Assembly (NCBI RefSeq): GCF_037023145.1
Contig: NZ_CP146091.1
Span: forward strand, 186,001-250,000
DNA from: Ralstonia sp. RRA
Lineage (GTDB): Bacteria > Pseudomonadota > Gammaproteobacteria > Burkholderiales > Burkholderiaceae
DNA length: 64,000 nucleotides
Direction of reading: 5' to 3'
Every line of letters begins with the position of its first letter. Position 1 is the stretch's first letter. Made by a program: the position numbers and the translations under genes. The notes under the pieces are model-generated. The model had not been told where the DNA came from. It did no database searches and saw nothing but the letters and a program-made list of their open reading frames with translations. Shown piece after piece: positions 46,697 through 55,302 of the stretch.

Positions 46697-47293
46697 ATGA
46701 ACACCCGTCTCGCAACCGCTTTCTCCCGTAACACCCTGCTGGCCCTGGTGGCCACCGTGTCCGCTTCTGCAGCACTGCTGTCGGCCCAACCGGCCGCCGC
46801 CGCACAAGCCAAGGAGCCGTACACCAACGGTCAAGCCGTGACCAAGGCCGATCCGTACACCCAAGGCGCTGCCGCCAAGTACGACGTCTATACGCAAGGT
46901 GCCGACCGCCAAGCCAACACCTACGGCTATCTGTCGTGGAAGGGCGATCGCTTTGATCCGTACACCCAAGGTGCCGCCGGTAAGGCTGACCCGTACACCG
47001 ACGGCGCGATTGCCAAGGCTGATCCGTACACGCAAGGTGGTGACCGCCAAGCCGACACCTACGGCTATCTGTCGTGGAAGGGTGATCGCTTTGACCCGTA
47101 CACCCAAGGTGCCGCCGGTAAGGCTGACCCGTACACCGATGGTGCAATCGCCAAGGCTGATCCGTACACCGACGGCGCTGCTGCCAAGTTCGACCCGTAC
47201 ACGCAAGGTGCCGACCGTCAGGCCGACACCTACGGTTACCTGTCGTGGAACGGCGATGCCTCGTATCCGAAGGACGCTGCTTCGAACGTCTAA
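46697..47293 (+). CDS. Secreted DPYT-repeat protein of unknown function
   Basis: This 198-residue protein has a signal peptide ending near PAAAAQA. The mature part is entirely repeats: ten copies of [DE][PV]YT[NQD]G and three copies of DRQADTYGYLSWKGD-type units. The ten-residue motifs are joined by short Ala/Lys linkers. There is no cysteine, and Tyr, Asp, Gly, Thr and Lys dominate. AAGGAG precedes the ATG at 46697. I do not recognise a family. A structural, adhesive or metal-binding periplasmic role is possible. A strong terminator follows. Confidence 0.85.
   Translation: MNTRLATAFSRNTLLALVATVSASAALLSAQPAAAAQAKEPYTNGQAVTKADPYTQGAAAKYDVYTQGADRQANTYGYLSWKGDRFDPYTQGAAGKADPYTDGAIAKADPYTQGGDRQADTYGYLSWKGDRFDPYTQGAAGKADPYTDGAIAKADPYTDGAAAKFDPYTQGADRQADTYGYLSWNGDASYPKDAASNV
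46838..47257 (+). repeat. In-frame tandem repeats in the DPYT protein gene
   Basis: The repeated codons show nearly identical DNA. One large unit starting at 46955 recurs at 47093, a period of 138 bp (46 codons), with a third, partial unit upstream. Smaller 30-36 bp units encode each DPYTxGA step. The high DNA identity suggests recent expansion or slippage within the gene. Confidence 0.8.
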
Positions 47294-47313
47294 TCGAACT
47301 GCACCAAAGCAAA

Positions 47314-47345
47314 AGGGCCTTGGGTTCAACCCCAAGGCCCTCTTT
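47314..47345. terminator. Bidirectional terminator between the DPYT gene and lipA
   Basis: The arms AGGGCCTTGGG and CCCAAGGCCCT flank a six-base loop with A-rich sequence on the left and TCTTTGTTT on the right. It separates two convergent genes. Confidence 0.88.
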
Positions 47346-47371
47346 GTTTGTGCAGCGTTTCTGGCTGGCGA

Positions 47372-48373
47372 TCAGACCACGCCGGCTTCGTGCGCCTGCT
47401 GATCGGCGTGGTACGAGCTGCGGACCATGGCGCCCACGGCGGCGTGCGTGAAGCCCATCTCGTAGGCCTTCTCCTCGAACATCTTGAAGGTGTCCGGGTG
47501 CACGTAGCGCAGCACCGGCAGGTGGTGGCCCGACGGCGCCAGGTACTGGCCGATGGTCAGCATGTCGATATCGTGCTCGCGCATGTCGCGCATGACTTCG
47601 AGGATTTCCTCATCCGTCTCGCCCAGGCCGACCATCAGGCCGGACTTGGTCGGCACATTCGGGTTGCGGGCCTTGAAGTCCTTCAGCAGCTTGAGCGAGT
47701 GCGCGTAGTCGGCACCCGGGCGGGCCTGCTTGTACAGGCGCGGCACGGTTTCGAGGTTGTGGTTCATCACGTCCGGCGGGCATTCCTGGAGGATGTCCAG
47801 TGCCTTTTCCAGGCGGCCGCGGAAGTCCGGCACCAGCACTTCGATGCGCGTGGCCGGCGACAGCGCACGCGTGCGCGAGATGCAATCGACGTAATGCTGG
47901 GCACCGCCGTCACGCAGGTCATCACGGTCGACGCTGGTGATGACGACGTAGTTGAGCTTGAGCTGGGCGATGGTCTTGGCCAGGTTTTCCGGCTCGCGCG
48001 CGTCGAGCGGGTCCGGGCGGCCGTGGCCGACGTCGCAGAACGGGCAACGGCGCGTGCACTTGTCGCCCATGATCATGAACGTGGCCGTGCCCTTGCCGAA
48101 GCATTCACCGATGTTCGGGCAGCTCGCCTCTTCGCACACCGTCACGAGGTTGTTGGCGCGCAGGATGTCCTTGATCTCGTAGAAGCGCGAGTTGCCGGTG
48201 GCGGCACGCACGCGAATCCAGTCCGGCTTCTTGAGCTTCTCGGCCGGCACGATCTTGATGGGGATGCGCGCGGTCTTGTCGAGTGACTTCTGCTTGGCCG
48301 TGGCGTCGTACGGTTTGTTCGACGGGGCGGAAGTGACGACGCTTTCAGCGGCGCCGGTGGCGGAATCGGTCAT
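47372..48373 (-). CDS. lipA: Lipoyl synthase
   Basis: This 333-residue radical-SAM enzyme inserts two sulfurs into protein-bound octanoate to make lipoate. The auxiliary cluster cysteines are in [12 protein letters not shown] and the radical-SAM CxxxCxxC is CTRRCPFC. The C-terminal region with [13 protein letters not shown] is typical. The ATG at 48373 was chosen to give the normal length. It lies downstream of lipB on the same strand, as in many bacteria, so the pair forms the lipoate attachment pathway. Confidence 0.96.
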   Translation of the reverse strand: MTDSATGAAESVVTSAPSNKPYDATAKQKSLDKTARIPIKIVPAEKLKKPDWIRVRAATGNSRFYEIKDILRANNLVTVCEEASCPNIGECFGKGTATFMIMGDKCTRRCPFCDVGHGRPDPLDAREPENLAKTIAQLKLNYVVITSVDRDDLRDGGAQHYVDCISRTRALSPATRIEVLVPDFRGRLEKALDILQECPPDVMNHNLETVPRLYKQARPGADYAHSLKLLKDFKARNPNVPTKSGLMVGLGETDEEILEVMRDMREHDIDMLTIGQYLAPSGHHLPVLRYVHPDTFKMFEEKAYEMGFTHAAVGAMVRSSYHADQQAHEAGVV

Positions 48374-48430
48374 CGTGTTCTCCGCGTGTGCTTGTGACAC
48401 ACGCTTGGGTCAGGTCCTGCTTGCCAGGCG

Positions 48431-49120
48431 CTACGCAGTAGCGGTCTCGGCGGGTTGCGCTTGCGCGCGTTGCTGCAATTGGGCGACCAGCGCATCGGCT
48501 AGTACGCGGGAAACGGGGTGCCAGTCGGTTGCATCGACCAAGCGCCCGGACGCGTCGTGGGCGCCGACGGTCACCATGTCGACGGTTTCCAGGCCGGCAT
48601 AGCCACACGGGTTGATCTGCGTGAAGGGCGAGAGGTCCATCGCCAGGTTCAGGCTCACGCCGTGGTAGCTGCAGCCGTTGCGGATCTTCAGCCCCAGCGC
48701 GGCGATTTTGGCGCCTTGGTGCGGCCCGTTCGACAGGTAGATGCCGGGGGCGCCAGCCTTGCGTTCGGAGGCGACATTATACGTGGCGAGCGTCTCGATG
48801 ACGGCCGCCTCAATGGCGTCGACCAGCGCCTTCACGAACAGCCCGCGGCGGCGCAGATCCAGCAAGAGGTAGGCAACGACTTGGCCGGGGCCGTGGTAGG
48901 TGATCTGTCCGCCACGGTCGACTTTGACCAACGGGATGTTGCCGGGGGCCAACAGATGTGCCGGATCGCCGGCCAGACCGAGCGTGAACACCGGCGGGTG
49001 TTCAACCAGCCAGATCGTGTCGGGGGTGTCGGGGCCGCGCTCGGCGGTGAACGTCTGCATCGCGTCGAAGCTGTCGGCGTAGTCCTGAAAGCCGCGTTCG
49101 ACGATGTCAATCGGAATCAT
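48431..49120 (-). CDS. lipB: Octanoyl-ACP:protein transferase
   Basis: This 229-residue enzyme moves octanoate from acyl carrier protein to lipoyl domains. Diagnostic blocks are [23 protein letters not shown], the catalytic Lys in [14 protein letters not shown] and the catalytic Cys in [10 protein letters not shown]. The ATG at 49120 matches the usual start; a longer upstream frame overlaps a terminator hairpin and is rejected. It lies 57 bp upstream of lipA and is probably co-transcribed with it. Confidence 0.95.
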   Translation of the reverse strand: MIPIDIVERGFQDYADSFDAMQTFTAERGPDTPDTIWLVEHPPVFTLGLAGDPAHLLAPGNIPLVKVDRGGQITYHGPGQVVAYLLLDLRRRGLFVKALVDAIEAAVIETLATYNVASERKAGAPGIYLSNGPHQGAKIAALGLKIRNGCSYHGVSLNLAMDLSPFTQINPCGYAGLETVDMVTVGAHDASGRLVDATDWHPVSRVLADALVAQLQQRAQAQPAETATA

Positions 49121-49192
49121 GCTCGCGAGTGTATCGCAGGGCCGCCGATGGCGCCGGGTGCCTTTGCCCAGTTGGCTCGTAGGGTTGGCCCC

Positions 49193-49235
49193 AAAAAACG
49201 ATGCCGGTGCGATGGGAGGCATCGCACCGGCATCG
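49193..49235 (-). terminator. Rho-independent terminator for the DUF2917 gene
   Basis: A perfect 16 bp stem (CGATGCCGGTGCGATG and its complement) with a five-base loop spans 49199-49235. The six A on its left become a T tract on the minus strand. It lies 64 bp after the DUF2917 stop and insulates lipB from it. Confidence 0.88.
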
Positions 49236-49298
49236 GGCTTTCGCGGCAACTGCCGCAAAAGGAGGCTAAAACAGGTTCGGCGTGCTCAGGTGGTCAAC

Positions 49299-49658
49299 TC
49301 AGGCTGCCACGATCGGCGTTTCGGCGTGCTCGTTCCAGCCGAGCGCGGCGAGCGTATGGCGCCAGCCGTCCGTCACGTGCCACGGCTTGCGCGGCATGTG
49401 GCCGTCCAGCGCTTCCACGGCCAGCGACACCGGGCCAGCAGCTTTCGGGTCGACCGAGACGACGATTTCCTCGCCGCGTTTCACCGCGACGCTGCCACCG
49501 GCGTGCAGCCATTCGTCACCGGCTTTGTTCTCGTGCGTGACCCATACGTCACGGCCATAGGCCTCTTCAACCCGCAGGTTCTGGTTCGCCGGCATACGCA
49601 ATGCCACCACTTCGCCGGGTTGGAGAGTGAATACAATTTTTGTTAGTACAGCTTTCAT
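49299..49658 (-). CDS. DUF2917 family protein
   Basis: This 119-residue protein has a cupin-like beta pattern: MKAVLTKIVFTLQPGEVVALRM, then VEEAYGRDVWVTHENK, then HAGGSVAVKRGEEIVVS. I recognise this as DUF2917, a betaproteobacterial family of unknown function. AAGGAG precedes the ATG at 49658. It is divergent from a LysR regulator with 149 bp between, a pairing that suggests LysR-controlled expression. It has its own strong terminator. Confidence 0.83.
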   Translation of the reverse strand: MKAVLTKIVFTLQPGEVVALRMPANQNLRVEEAYGRDVWVTHENKAGDEWLHAGGSVAVKRGEEIVVSVDPKAAGPVSLAVEALDGHMPRKPWHVTDGWRHTLAALGWNEHAETPIVAA

Positions 49659-49730
49659 GATCGGCTCCTTCACGGCATCGAGGCGGGGCCTGCCGTGGAA
49701 GTAGTCTAGGTGGTTGGTTGCCTAGTACAA

Positions 49731-49746
49731 AACGATATATATTGTT
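49731..49746. promoter_or_regulatory. Palindromic candidate LysR operator
   Basis: AACGATATATATTGTT is a palindrome with a single mismatched pair, in the divergent spacer between the DUF2917 gene and the LysR gene, 62 bp before the LysR start. LysR-type boxes are interrupted AT-rich palindromes near such positions, so this is a good operator candidate, probably overlapping the promoters. Confidence 0.5.
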
Positions 49747-49807
49747 GTCTTTGATAGCGCGGCTCACATAGAGATAAGAGGCGGCGCAACGAAAATCCGG
49801 AGGGAAT

Positions 49808-50770
49808 ATGACGGAGATCCGCGAACCGATGCGCCTGCCACCGCTGGGCGCACTGCGGGTGTTCGAGGCGGCGGCCCGCTATGAGAGTTTTTCGCGCGCG
49901 GCGACGGAGTTGTTCGTCACGCACGGTGCGGTCAGCCATCAGATGCGCACGCTGGAGGAGGAGCTGGGCGTGCCGCTGTTCGAGCGGCGCGGCAAGCGCG
50001 TCACGCTCACCCATGCGGGCCGTGTCTACGCCGATCGCGTGCGTGAGGCGCTTGATCAGATCGCCCAGGCCACGCATCAGTTGCGCGCCGGCAACCGTGA
50101 CAACCGTTTGGCCATCAGCACCATGCCGTCGTTTGCGGCGCGCTGGCTGACGCCGCATATCGGCACCTTCATCGAAAAGCACCCCGAACTGGAGGTGGAG
50201 CTGTTTTCCAGCCCCGCGCTGGTCGATTTCGGGCGCGAAGAGGTGGATGTGGCGCTGCGCATGGGCTCGGGCAACTATCCGGGCCTGTATGTGGAGAAGC
50301 TGCTCGACGACGTGTTCTTCCCGATCTGCAGCCCGTCGTTCAACGATGGGCGCCTGCCGCGCACTGTGGCCGAGATGGCGACCATGACCCTGCTGCGCAG
50401 CGAGGGGGAGGATTGGACGCCCTGGTTCGAGGCGGCCGGCGTGCCCGGGTTTGTCGAGCCGCGCGGCGGGCTGATGTTCCAGGATTCATCGCTGCTACTG
50501 CAGGCCGCGGCGGCCGGGCAGGGCATTGCGCTGATCCGTCCGACACTGGCGTTCAACGAGTTGCTTGCGGGCCGCGTGGTGCGCCTGTTCGAAACGACGA
50601 CGCCGTGCCCGTGGAACTACTACTTCGTCTGCCCGCACAGCGCGCTGCAAACGCCCAAGATGCAGGCGTTTCGCGCGTGGCTGCTGCCGGAGATTGCCGC
50701 GTTCAAGCTCAAGCTGGAGCGGCTGATGGACGACAACACCGTCTGCCTGGGCCACGTCGCCAAAGGGTGA
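49808..50770 (+). CDS. LysR-family regulator, GcvA-like
   Basis: This 320-residue regulator has an N-terminal winged helix at about residues 12-70 (ALRVFEAAARYESFSRAATEL, then VSHQMRTLEEELGVPLFER) and a periplasmic-binding-fold effector domain (AISTMPSFAARWLTPHIGTF, EVDVALRMGSGNYPGLYVEKL). The pattern matches the GcvA group. GGAGGG precedes the ATG. It is divergent from the DUF2917 gene, its likely target, and it ends at a bidirectional terminator shared with the DUF493 gene. Confidence 0.93.
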   Translation: MTEIREPMRLPPLGALRVFEAAARYESFSRAATELFVTHGAVSHQMRTLEEELGVPLFERRGKRVTLTHAGRVYADRVREALDQIAQATHQLRAGNRDNRLAISTMPSFAARWLTPHIGTFIEKHPELEVELFSSPALVDFGREEVDVALRMGSGNYPGLYVEKLLDDVFFPICSPSFNDGRLPRTVAEMATMTLLRSEGEDWTPWFEAAGVPGFVEPRGGLMFQDSSLLLQAAAAGQGIALIRPTLAFNELLAGRVVRLFETTTPCPWNYYFVCPHSALQTPKMQAFRAWLLPEIAAFKLKLERLMDDNTVCLGHVAKG

Positions 50771-50793
50771 CGCCGGATCGGCATTCGCAAAAG

Positions 50794-50824
50794 CAAAACG
50801 CCCCGGCATGACCGGGGCGTTTTG
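50794..50824. terminator. Bidirectional terminator between LysR and DUF493
   Basis: CAAAACGCCCCGG and CCGGGGCGTTTTG arms with a five-base loop lie between two convergent genes and can serve both. Confidence 0.9.
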
Positions 50825-50842
50825 CTTGGTGCGCGAGGCGCC

Positions 50843-51145
50843 TTACAGCACGATCTTGACCATCGGGTGGCTCGTCAGCGCCTGGTACAGCGCATCGAGC
50901 TGCTCGCGGCTGGTGGCGCGCACGATGACGGTCAGGCCGAGGTAATTGCCGCTCGACGACGGACGCATTTCCAAACGACCGGCGTGGAACTCCGGATCGT
51001 GCTGCTGAACCAGCTTGACGATCGTCTCGGCAAAATCATCCTGCATCGCCCCCATCACCTTGATGGGGAAGTCGCTCGGATACTCGATCAGCGATTGCTC
51101 GGGGGGGATGTGGCCCGGCGGCGGGGGTGTGTGCGAAGAGGTCAT
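50843..51145 (-). CDS. ybeD: DUF493 (YbeD-like) protein
   Basis: This 100-residue protein has an N-terminal Pro-rich stretch and then the ferredoxin-fold DUF493 domain: LIEYPSDFPIKVMGAMQDDFAETIV, RPSSSGNYLGLTVIVRATSREQLDALYQAL. The family includes E. coli YbeD, which lies between dacA and lipB; an ACT-like regulatory role has been proposed. Here too it sits 20 bp downstream of dacA, but a LysR/DUF2917 pair separates it from lipB. Confidence 0.9.
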   Translation of the reverse strand: MTSSHTPPPPGHIPPEQSLIEYPSDFPIKVMGAMQDDFAETIVKLVQQHDPEFHAGRLEMRPSSSGNYLGLTVIVRATSREQLDALYQALTSHPMVKIVL

Positions 51146-51165
51146 GTCGAAGTAAATGGGGTCGA

Positions 51166-52359
51166 TTACTTCTTTTTAAACCACAGCTTGACCGAGTCAA
51201 TCGTGCGGCCAATGAAGCCGGCTTCCGGCACGGCTTCCAGCGCCACCACCGGGAATTCCGACACCACGGTCGAGCCATCCATCACCTTGACCGTGCCGAG
51301 CTGCTGGCCCTGCGTGATCGGGGCGATCAGCGGTTCCTTGCGCTCAAGCACCGGCTTCAGGCGCGCACCTGCGCCCTTGGGCACGGTGATCCACTTGTCT
51401 TCGGCCACGCCCAGCTTCACGGTCTTGGCCTGGCCCTTGTACACGTCAGGCGTCTGCAGCGGCGCCTGGGCTTGGTACAGGCGCACCGTGTCGAAGAACT
51501 GGTAGCCGTAGTTCAGGACCTTCAGGCTTTCCTGTGTGCGGATGGCGTCGCTCTTGGTGCCGACGATGACCGACAGCAGGCGACGGTTCGCACCCGGCAC
51601 ATCCGGCAGAGGCCGGTTGGCCGACGTGACCAGGCAGTAACCGGCCGACTTGGTGTGGCCCGTCTTGCCGCCGTCAACGGTCGGGTCGAGCCACAGCAGA
51701 CGGTTGCGGTTGGGCTGCTTGATGTTGTTATAGGTGAATTCTTTCTGCGAGTAGAACTTGTAGTCCTGCGGGAAGTTCTTGATCAACGCCGACGTCAGGA
51801 TCGAAAGATCACGTGCCGTGCTGTAGTGGTTCGGGTCGGGCAGGCCAGCGGCATTGGCGAAGTGCGTGTTCTTCATGCCCAGGCGTTCGGCTTCGCGGTT
51901 CATCAGCATCACGAAGTTGGTCTCGGTGCCGCCCACGGCCTCGGCCAGCACAAGCGCTGCATCGTTGCCCGACTGGATGATCAGACCCTGCGTCAGCTCA
52001 CGCACCGAGGCGGGTTTGCCCGGCTGCAGGAACATGCGCGATTCGTCGGTCTTGACGGTGCGCACGGTCTCCGTGGGCGTGATCATCTGGTCGTACTTGA
52101 GCTTGCCGTCGCGCACGGCTTCGAAGACCAGGTAGGCCGTCATCAGCTTGGTGAGCGAGGCGGGCTCGATGCGCTCGTCCATGTTGGCGCCAGCGAGCAC
52201 CTGGCCGCTGGTCACGTCAGTCAGCATCCACGAGCGGGCCGCGACTTGCGGGGCAGGCACGGACTGCGCCGCGGCTGGCAACGCCGTGACAAGCGTGGCT
52301 GCGGCAACAACGGTGACAGCGGCGGAAGAGAAGACGGAAGCGGTGAAACGGGTCTGCAT
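51166..52359 (-). CDS. dacA: D-alanyl-D-alanine carboxypeptidase (PBP5/6 type)
   Basis: This 397-residue periplasmic enzyme trims the terminal D-Ala from peptidoglycan pentapeptides. It has a signal peptide ending near PAAAQS, the catalytic SLTK at residues 68-71, SGN at 130-132 and KTG at 232-234. The PBP5 C-terminal domain follows, and an amphipathic anchor (GRTIDSVKLWFKKK) ends the protein and attaches it to the inner membrane. It is upstream of the DUF493 gene and 77 bp downstream of an alpha/beta hydrolase on the same strand. Confidence 0.95.
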   Translation of the reverse strand: MQTRFTASVFSSAAVTVVAAATLVTALPAAAQSVPAPQVAARSWMLTDVTSGQVLAGANMDERIEPASLTKLMTAYLVFEAVRDGKLKYDQMITPTETVRTVKTDESRMFLQPGKPASVRELTQGLIIQSGNDAALVLAEAVGGTETNFVMLMNREAERLGMKNTHFANAAGLPDPNHYSTARDLSILTSALIKNFPQDYKFYSQKEFTYNNIKQPNRNRLLWLDPTVDGGKTGHTKSAGYCLVTSANRPLPDVPGANRRLLSVIVGTKSDAIRTQESLKVLNYGYQFFDTVRLYQAQAPLQTPDVYKGQAKTVKLGVAEDKWITVPKGAGARLKPVLERKEPLIAPITQGQQLGTVKVMDGSTVVSEFPVVALEAVPEAGFIGRTIDSVKLWFKKK

Positions 52360-52436
52360 GGCGGGTCCTGCGGTCTACTTAGGGTTCAACGATGCCGCGC
52401 ACGGGGGGAGGCGCGGCATCCGGGAAAACAAAGGGG

Positions 52437-53093
52437 TTAGGGCCGTGGCGCCCAGGCGCCGGCAATGAGCTGCTTGATCAGGTGCAGCTTGCGGTGGAAG
52501 AAATGATCCGCGCCTGGAATGACGATGACGGGCAATTCCTGCGGGCGCGCCCAGTTGAGTACGTCGATGAGCGGCACGGTGTCGTCCTGCTCGCCGTGGA
52601 TGATGATGGTGTCAGCCGGCACCGGCGCCACGTCCCAGCGCGAGGTGGCGGTGCCGACCAGCGCCAGGCGCTCGGCAGGCGTGCCGGCCTCGGCCAGGCG
52701 GCGTGCCACATGCGAGATGACGAAGCTGCCGAACGAGAAGCCGCCGAGTGCCAGCGGCAGCGTGGCCACATCGGCCGACCATTCGGTTTGCGTACGCATC
52801 CAGTCGAGCACGGCCAGCACGTCGTCCTGCTCGCCGATGCCGTTGTCGTGCGTGCCTTCGGTCTTGCCCACGCCGCGGAAGTTCAGGCGCACCGTCGCAT
52901 AGCCGAGGCCGACGAAGGTGCGTGCCAAGGTCTGCGCGACCTTGTTGTCCTTGGTGCCGCCAAACAGCGGGTGCGGATGACCAACCAGTGCCAGGCCACG
53001 CGGCGCGCCCATGGTCGCATCGGGCAGGTCAATCGACAGGTCGATCTGTCCGACCGGGCCGGGAATCAGGCGTTCTTCGGTATGCACGTTCAT
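52437..53093 (-). CDS. Alpha/beta hydrolase with HPHP motif
   Basis: This 218-residue hydrolase has the HPHPLFGGTKDNKV block near residue 39, the nucleophile elbow GFSFGS, the acidic segment HGEQDDTVP and the catalytic His in GADHFFHRK. It resembles the dienelactone-hydrolase-like YueF/YfbB-type esterases of Proteobacteria. There is no signal peptide, so it is cytoplasmic. The substrate is unknown. It is co-oriented with the ferredoxin gene 39 bp upstream and dacA downstream. Confidence 0.86.
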   Translation of the reverse strand: MNVHTEERLIPGPVGQIDLSIDLPDATMGAPRGLALVGHPHPLFGGTKDNKVAQTLARTFVGLGYATVRLNFRGVGKTEGTHDNGIGEQDDVLAVLDWMRTQTEWSADVATLPLALGGFSFGSFVISHVARRLAEAGTPAERLALVGTATSRWDVAPVPADTIIIHGEQDDTVPLIDVLNWARPQELPVIVIPGADHFFHRKLHLIKQLIAGAWAPRP

Positions 53094-53132
53094 GGAAATA
53101 CAGATGCGCGGATGCAGTCAGTCTCAAGCGGC

Positions 53133-53462
53133 TCAGGCGTTGGCAGGGCGGTCGACCATCAGCCGTTCGACCGGTTTGCCTTCAATCAGGTGGCTCTGGA
53201 TGATTTCGTCGATGTCTTCTTTGTCAACGAAGGTGTACCAGACGGCCTCGGGGTAGACCACCAGCACCGGACCGAGTTCGCAGCGGTCGAGGCAGCCGGC
53301 CTTGTTGATGCGCACGCGGCCTTCGCCGTTGATGCCGAGTTCCTTGCAGCGCTTCTTGGCGTATTCCTGCATGGCCTTGGCGCCAAAGTCGGCACAGCAG
53401 CGCGAGCCGTCCTCGCGTTCGTTCAGGCAGAAGAAAACGTGGTGCTGGTAGTGGCTGCTCAT
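53133..53462 (-). CDS. Thioredoxin-fold [2Fe-2S] ferredoxin
   Basis: This 109-residue protein matches the Aquifex Fd4-type ferredoxins. Cluster ligands are probably C12, one of C22/C23, C57 and C61 (from HHVFFCLNERE, SRCC and GCLDRC). C39 is an additional cysteine. Such proteins transfer electrons in poorly defined pathways. The ATG at 53462 was chosen because the family sequence begins MSSHYQHHVFFC; the long frame upstream is not conserved. It heads a same-strand run with the hydrolase and dacA. Confidence 0.9.
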   Translation of the reverse strand: MSSHYQHHVFFCLNEREDGSRCCADFGAKAMQEYAKKRCKELGINGEGRVRINKAGCLDRCELGPVLVVYPEAVWYTFVDKEDIDEIIQSHLIEGKPVERLMVDRPANA

Positions 53463-53766
53463 GGGCGGACAGGACAGGCTCAGAGGGCTGAGGTGACGGC
53501 GCACGGGGCAGGATCTGGAAGGCTTCCAGGCACCGGGCGCACAGTGTGGATTTGCGTAACGAGCCGGCATTATACGGCCCCAAGGTGGCGACTTCCCGTG
53601 AGTTGGTCGCGCGATGCTGCGTCGCAACACGTTTTCCGGATGTCTGGACGCCCGTGTGCGCGGATTCCGGGATTGACGACGGGTGGGCCGAGTGCCATCG
53701 TAAGCACACCAGGCTGGCGCTAGGCGGCACAAGGGCTGGCGGGTTGTCGGTCAAGAAAATCAACAC
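53463..53766. other. Upstream region of the dctA sigma-54 promoter
   Basis: No gene is supported here. The stretch likely holds the ferredoxin promoter on the minus strand and upstream activator sites for DctD on the plus strand. Two segments resemble DctD-type sites loosely: GTGTGGATTTGCG near 53543 and GTGTGCGCGGATTCCGG near 53655. Neither is a clean dyad. Confidence 0.35.
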
Positions 53767-53782
53767 TGGCATAGCCCTTGCA
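53767..53782 (+). promoter_or_regulatory. Sigma-54 promoter of dctA
   Basis: TGGCATAGCCCTTGCA matches the -24/-12 consensus TGGCAC-N5-TTGCA, with GG and GC at the required spacing. It lies 131 bp upstream of the dctA start. dctD, just downstream of dctA, encodes a sigma-54 activator with an intact GAFTGA loop, which makes this assignment strong. Confidence 0.85.
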
Positions 53783-53912
53783 ATAACGAACGCCCTGCCG
53801 CGGGAAACGCCGGATGCGTCGGCGTAGCGAGGCAGGAGAGAGACCACACCAGGGCGGGTCGGACCGGGCGAGCAGTTGAGCGTACGGCCGGTCTGTGACA
53901 CTCGAGGAAGAC

Positions 53913-55202
53913 ATGAAAAAACCGTTCTACAAAATCCTGTACGTACAGGTGCTGGCGGCCATCGTCATCGGCGTTCTGCTGGGCCACTATTCGCCCGAAC
54001 TGGCCGTGAAGATGAAGCCGCTGGGCGATGGCTTCATCCAACTGATCAAGATGGTGATCGGGCCGATCATCTTCTGTACGGTCGTCTCCGGCATTGCCGG
54101 CATGCGCGACATGAAGAAGGTGGGCCGCGTGGGCGGCAAGGCGCTGCTCTACTTTGAGGTTGTCTCGACCTTCGCGCTGGTGATTGGTTTGGCGGCCGGC
54201 CATATCTTCAACCCGGGTGCGGGCTTCAACGTTGACGTGCACACCATCGACGCCAAGGCCGTGGCGCAGTACGCCGCCAAGGCGCAATCGGCCAGCACGG
54301 TGGACTTCCTGCTGAACATCATCCCGAGCACGGTGGTGGATGCCTTCGCCAAGGGTGACATCCTGCAGATCCTGCTGATCGCGCTGCTGTTTGGCGGTGC
54401 GCTCTCGGCCATGGGCGACCGTGCCCAGATGGTCACGGACTTCATCGACCAGATCTCGCACGTGTTCTTCCGCATCGTGCACGTCATCACGCGCGTGGCC
54501 CCGATCGGCGCGTTCGGTGCGATGGCGTTCACCATCGGCAAATACGGTGTGATCTCGCTGGTGCCGCTGCTCAAGCTGGTGGGCACGTTCTACCTGACGG
54601 CCATCATCTTCGTGGTGGTGGTCCTGGGCATCATCGCGCGGCTGGTCGGCTTCAACATCTTCCGCTTTGTCGCGTACATCAAGGAAGAGCTGCTGATCGT
54701 GCTGGGCACGAGCTCGTCGGAATCGGCGCTGCCGCACCTGATGGAAAAGATGGAGAAGCTGGGCTGCTCGAAGTCGGTGGTGGGCCTGGTGGTTCCGACC
54801 GGTTACTCGTTCAACCTGGACGGCACCAACATCTACATGACGATGGCGGTGATCTTCATCTCGCAGGCGCTGAACATCGAGCTGACCTGGACGCAGCAAC
54901 TGACCATCCTGGCCGTGGCCATGCTGACGTCCAAGGGCGCATCGGGCATCACCGGCGCGGGCTTCATCACGCTGGCCGCCACGCTGGCCGTGGTGCCGAC
55001 GATTCCGGTGGCGGGCATGGTGCTGATCCTGGGGATCGACCGCTTCATGAGCGAGTGCCGCGCGCTGACCAACATCACCGGCAACGGTGTGGCCTGCGTG
55101 GTGATCTCGGCGTGGGAACGCGAGCTGGATCGCGCCAAGCTGGCCCGTGTGCTGTCGGGCAACCGCAGCGACGAAGGCGTGCCGGCCACCCCGGCAGCTT
55201 GA
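53913..55202 (+). CDS. dctA: C4-dicarboxylate:cation symporter DctA
   Basis: This 429-residue inner-membrane transporter imports succinate, fumarate and malate with protons or sodium. It has the DAACS-family helices and the motifs [34 protein letters not shown] (the Ser-rich hairpin) and [12 protein letters not shown]. The ATG at 53913 was preferred over one six codons upstream because GAGGAAG lies just before it. The gene is driven by a sigma-54 promoter and followed 100 bp later by its sensor dctB and regulator dctD. Confidence 0.96.
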   Translation: MKKPFYKILYVQVLAAIVIGVLLGHYSPELAVKMKPLGDGFIQLIKMVIGPIIFCTVVSGIAGMRDMKKVGRVGGKALLYFEVVSTFALVIGLAAGHIFNPGAGFNVDVHTIDAKAVAQYAAKAQSASTVDFLLNIIPSTVVDAFAKGDILQILLIALLFGGALSAMGDRAQMVTDFIDQISHVFFRIVHVITRVAPIGAFGAMAFTIGKYGVISLVPLLKLVGTFYLTAIIFVVVVLGIIARLVGFNIFRFVAYIKEELLIVLGTSSSESALPHLMEKMEKLGCSKSVVGLVVPTGYSFNLDGTNIYMTMAVIFISQALNIELTWTQQLTILAVAMLTSKGASGITGAGFITLAATLAVVPTIPVAGMVLILGIDRFMSECRALTNITGNGVACVVISAWERELDRAKLARVLSGNRSDEGVPATPAA

Positions 55203-55302
55203 TCCACCAGCCTGGGCAGGCGCCTGCGGGCGCCGCCGCTTGAAAGCGTATGATTGCGGGGCCTGTCTTCCAGACGGCCCCGCTTCTTATTTGGAGCGCC
55301 TC

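Noticed and set aside
46838..47257. Tandem repeats that might be taken for a CRISPR array
   Set aside because: The repeats stay in frame, encode DPYT motifs after a signal peptide and have no unique spacers.
49121..49258. N-terminal extension of lipB
   Set aside because: The extension would translate through a strong terminator hairpin and is not family-like.
53463..53732. N-terminal extension of the ferredoxin gene
   Set aside because: The upstream frame is Arg/Pro/Ser-rich and unlike the family, which begins at MSSHYQHHVFFC.
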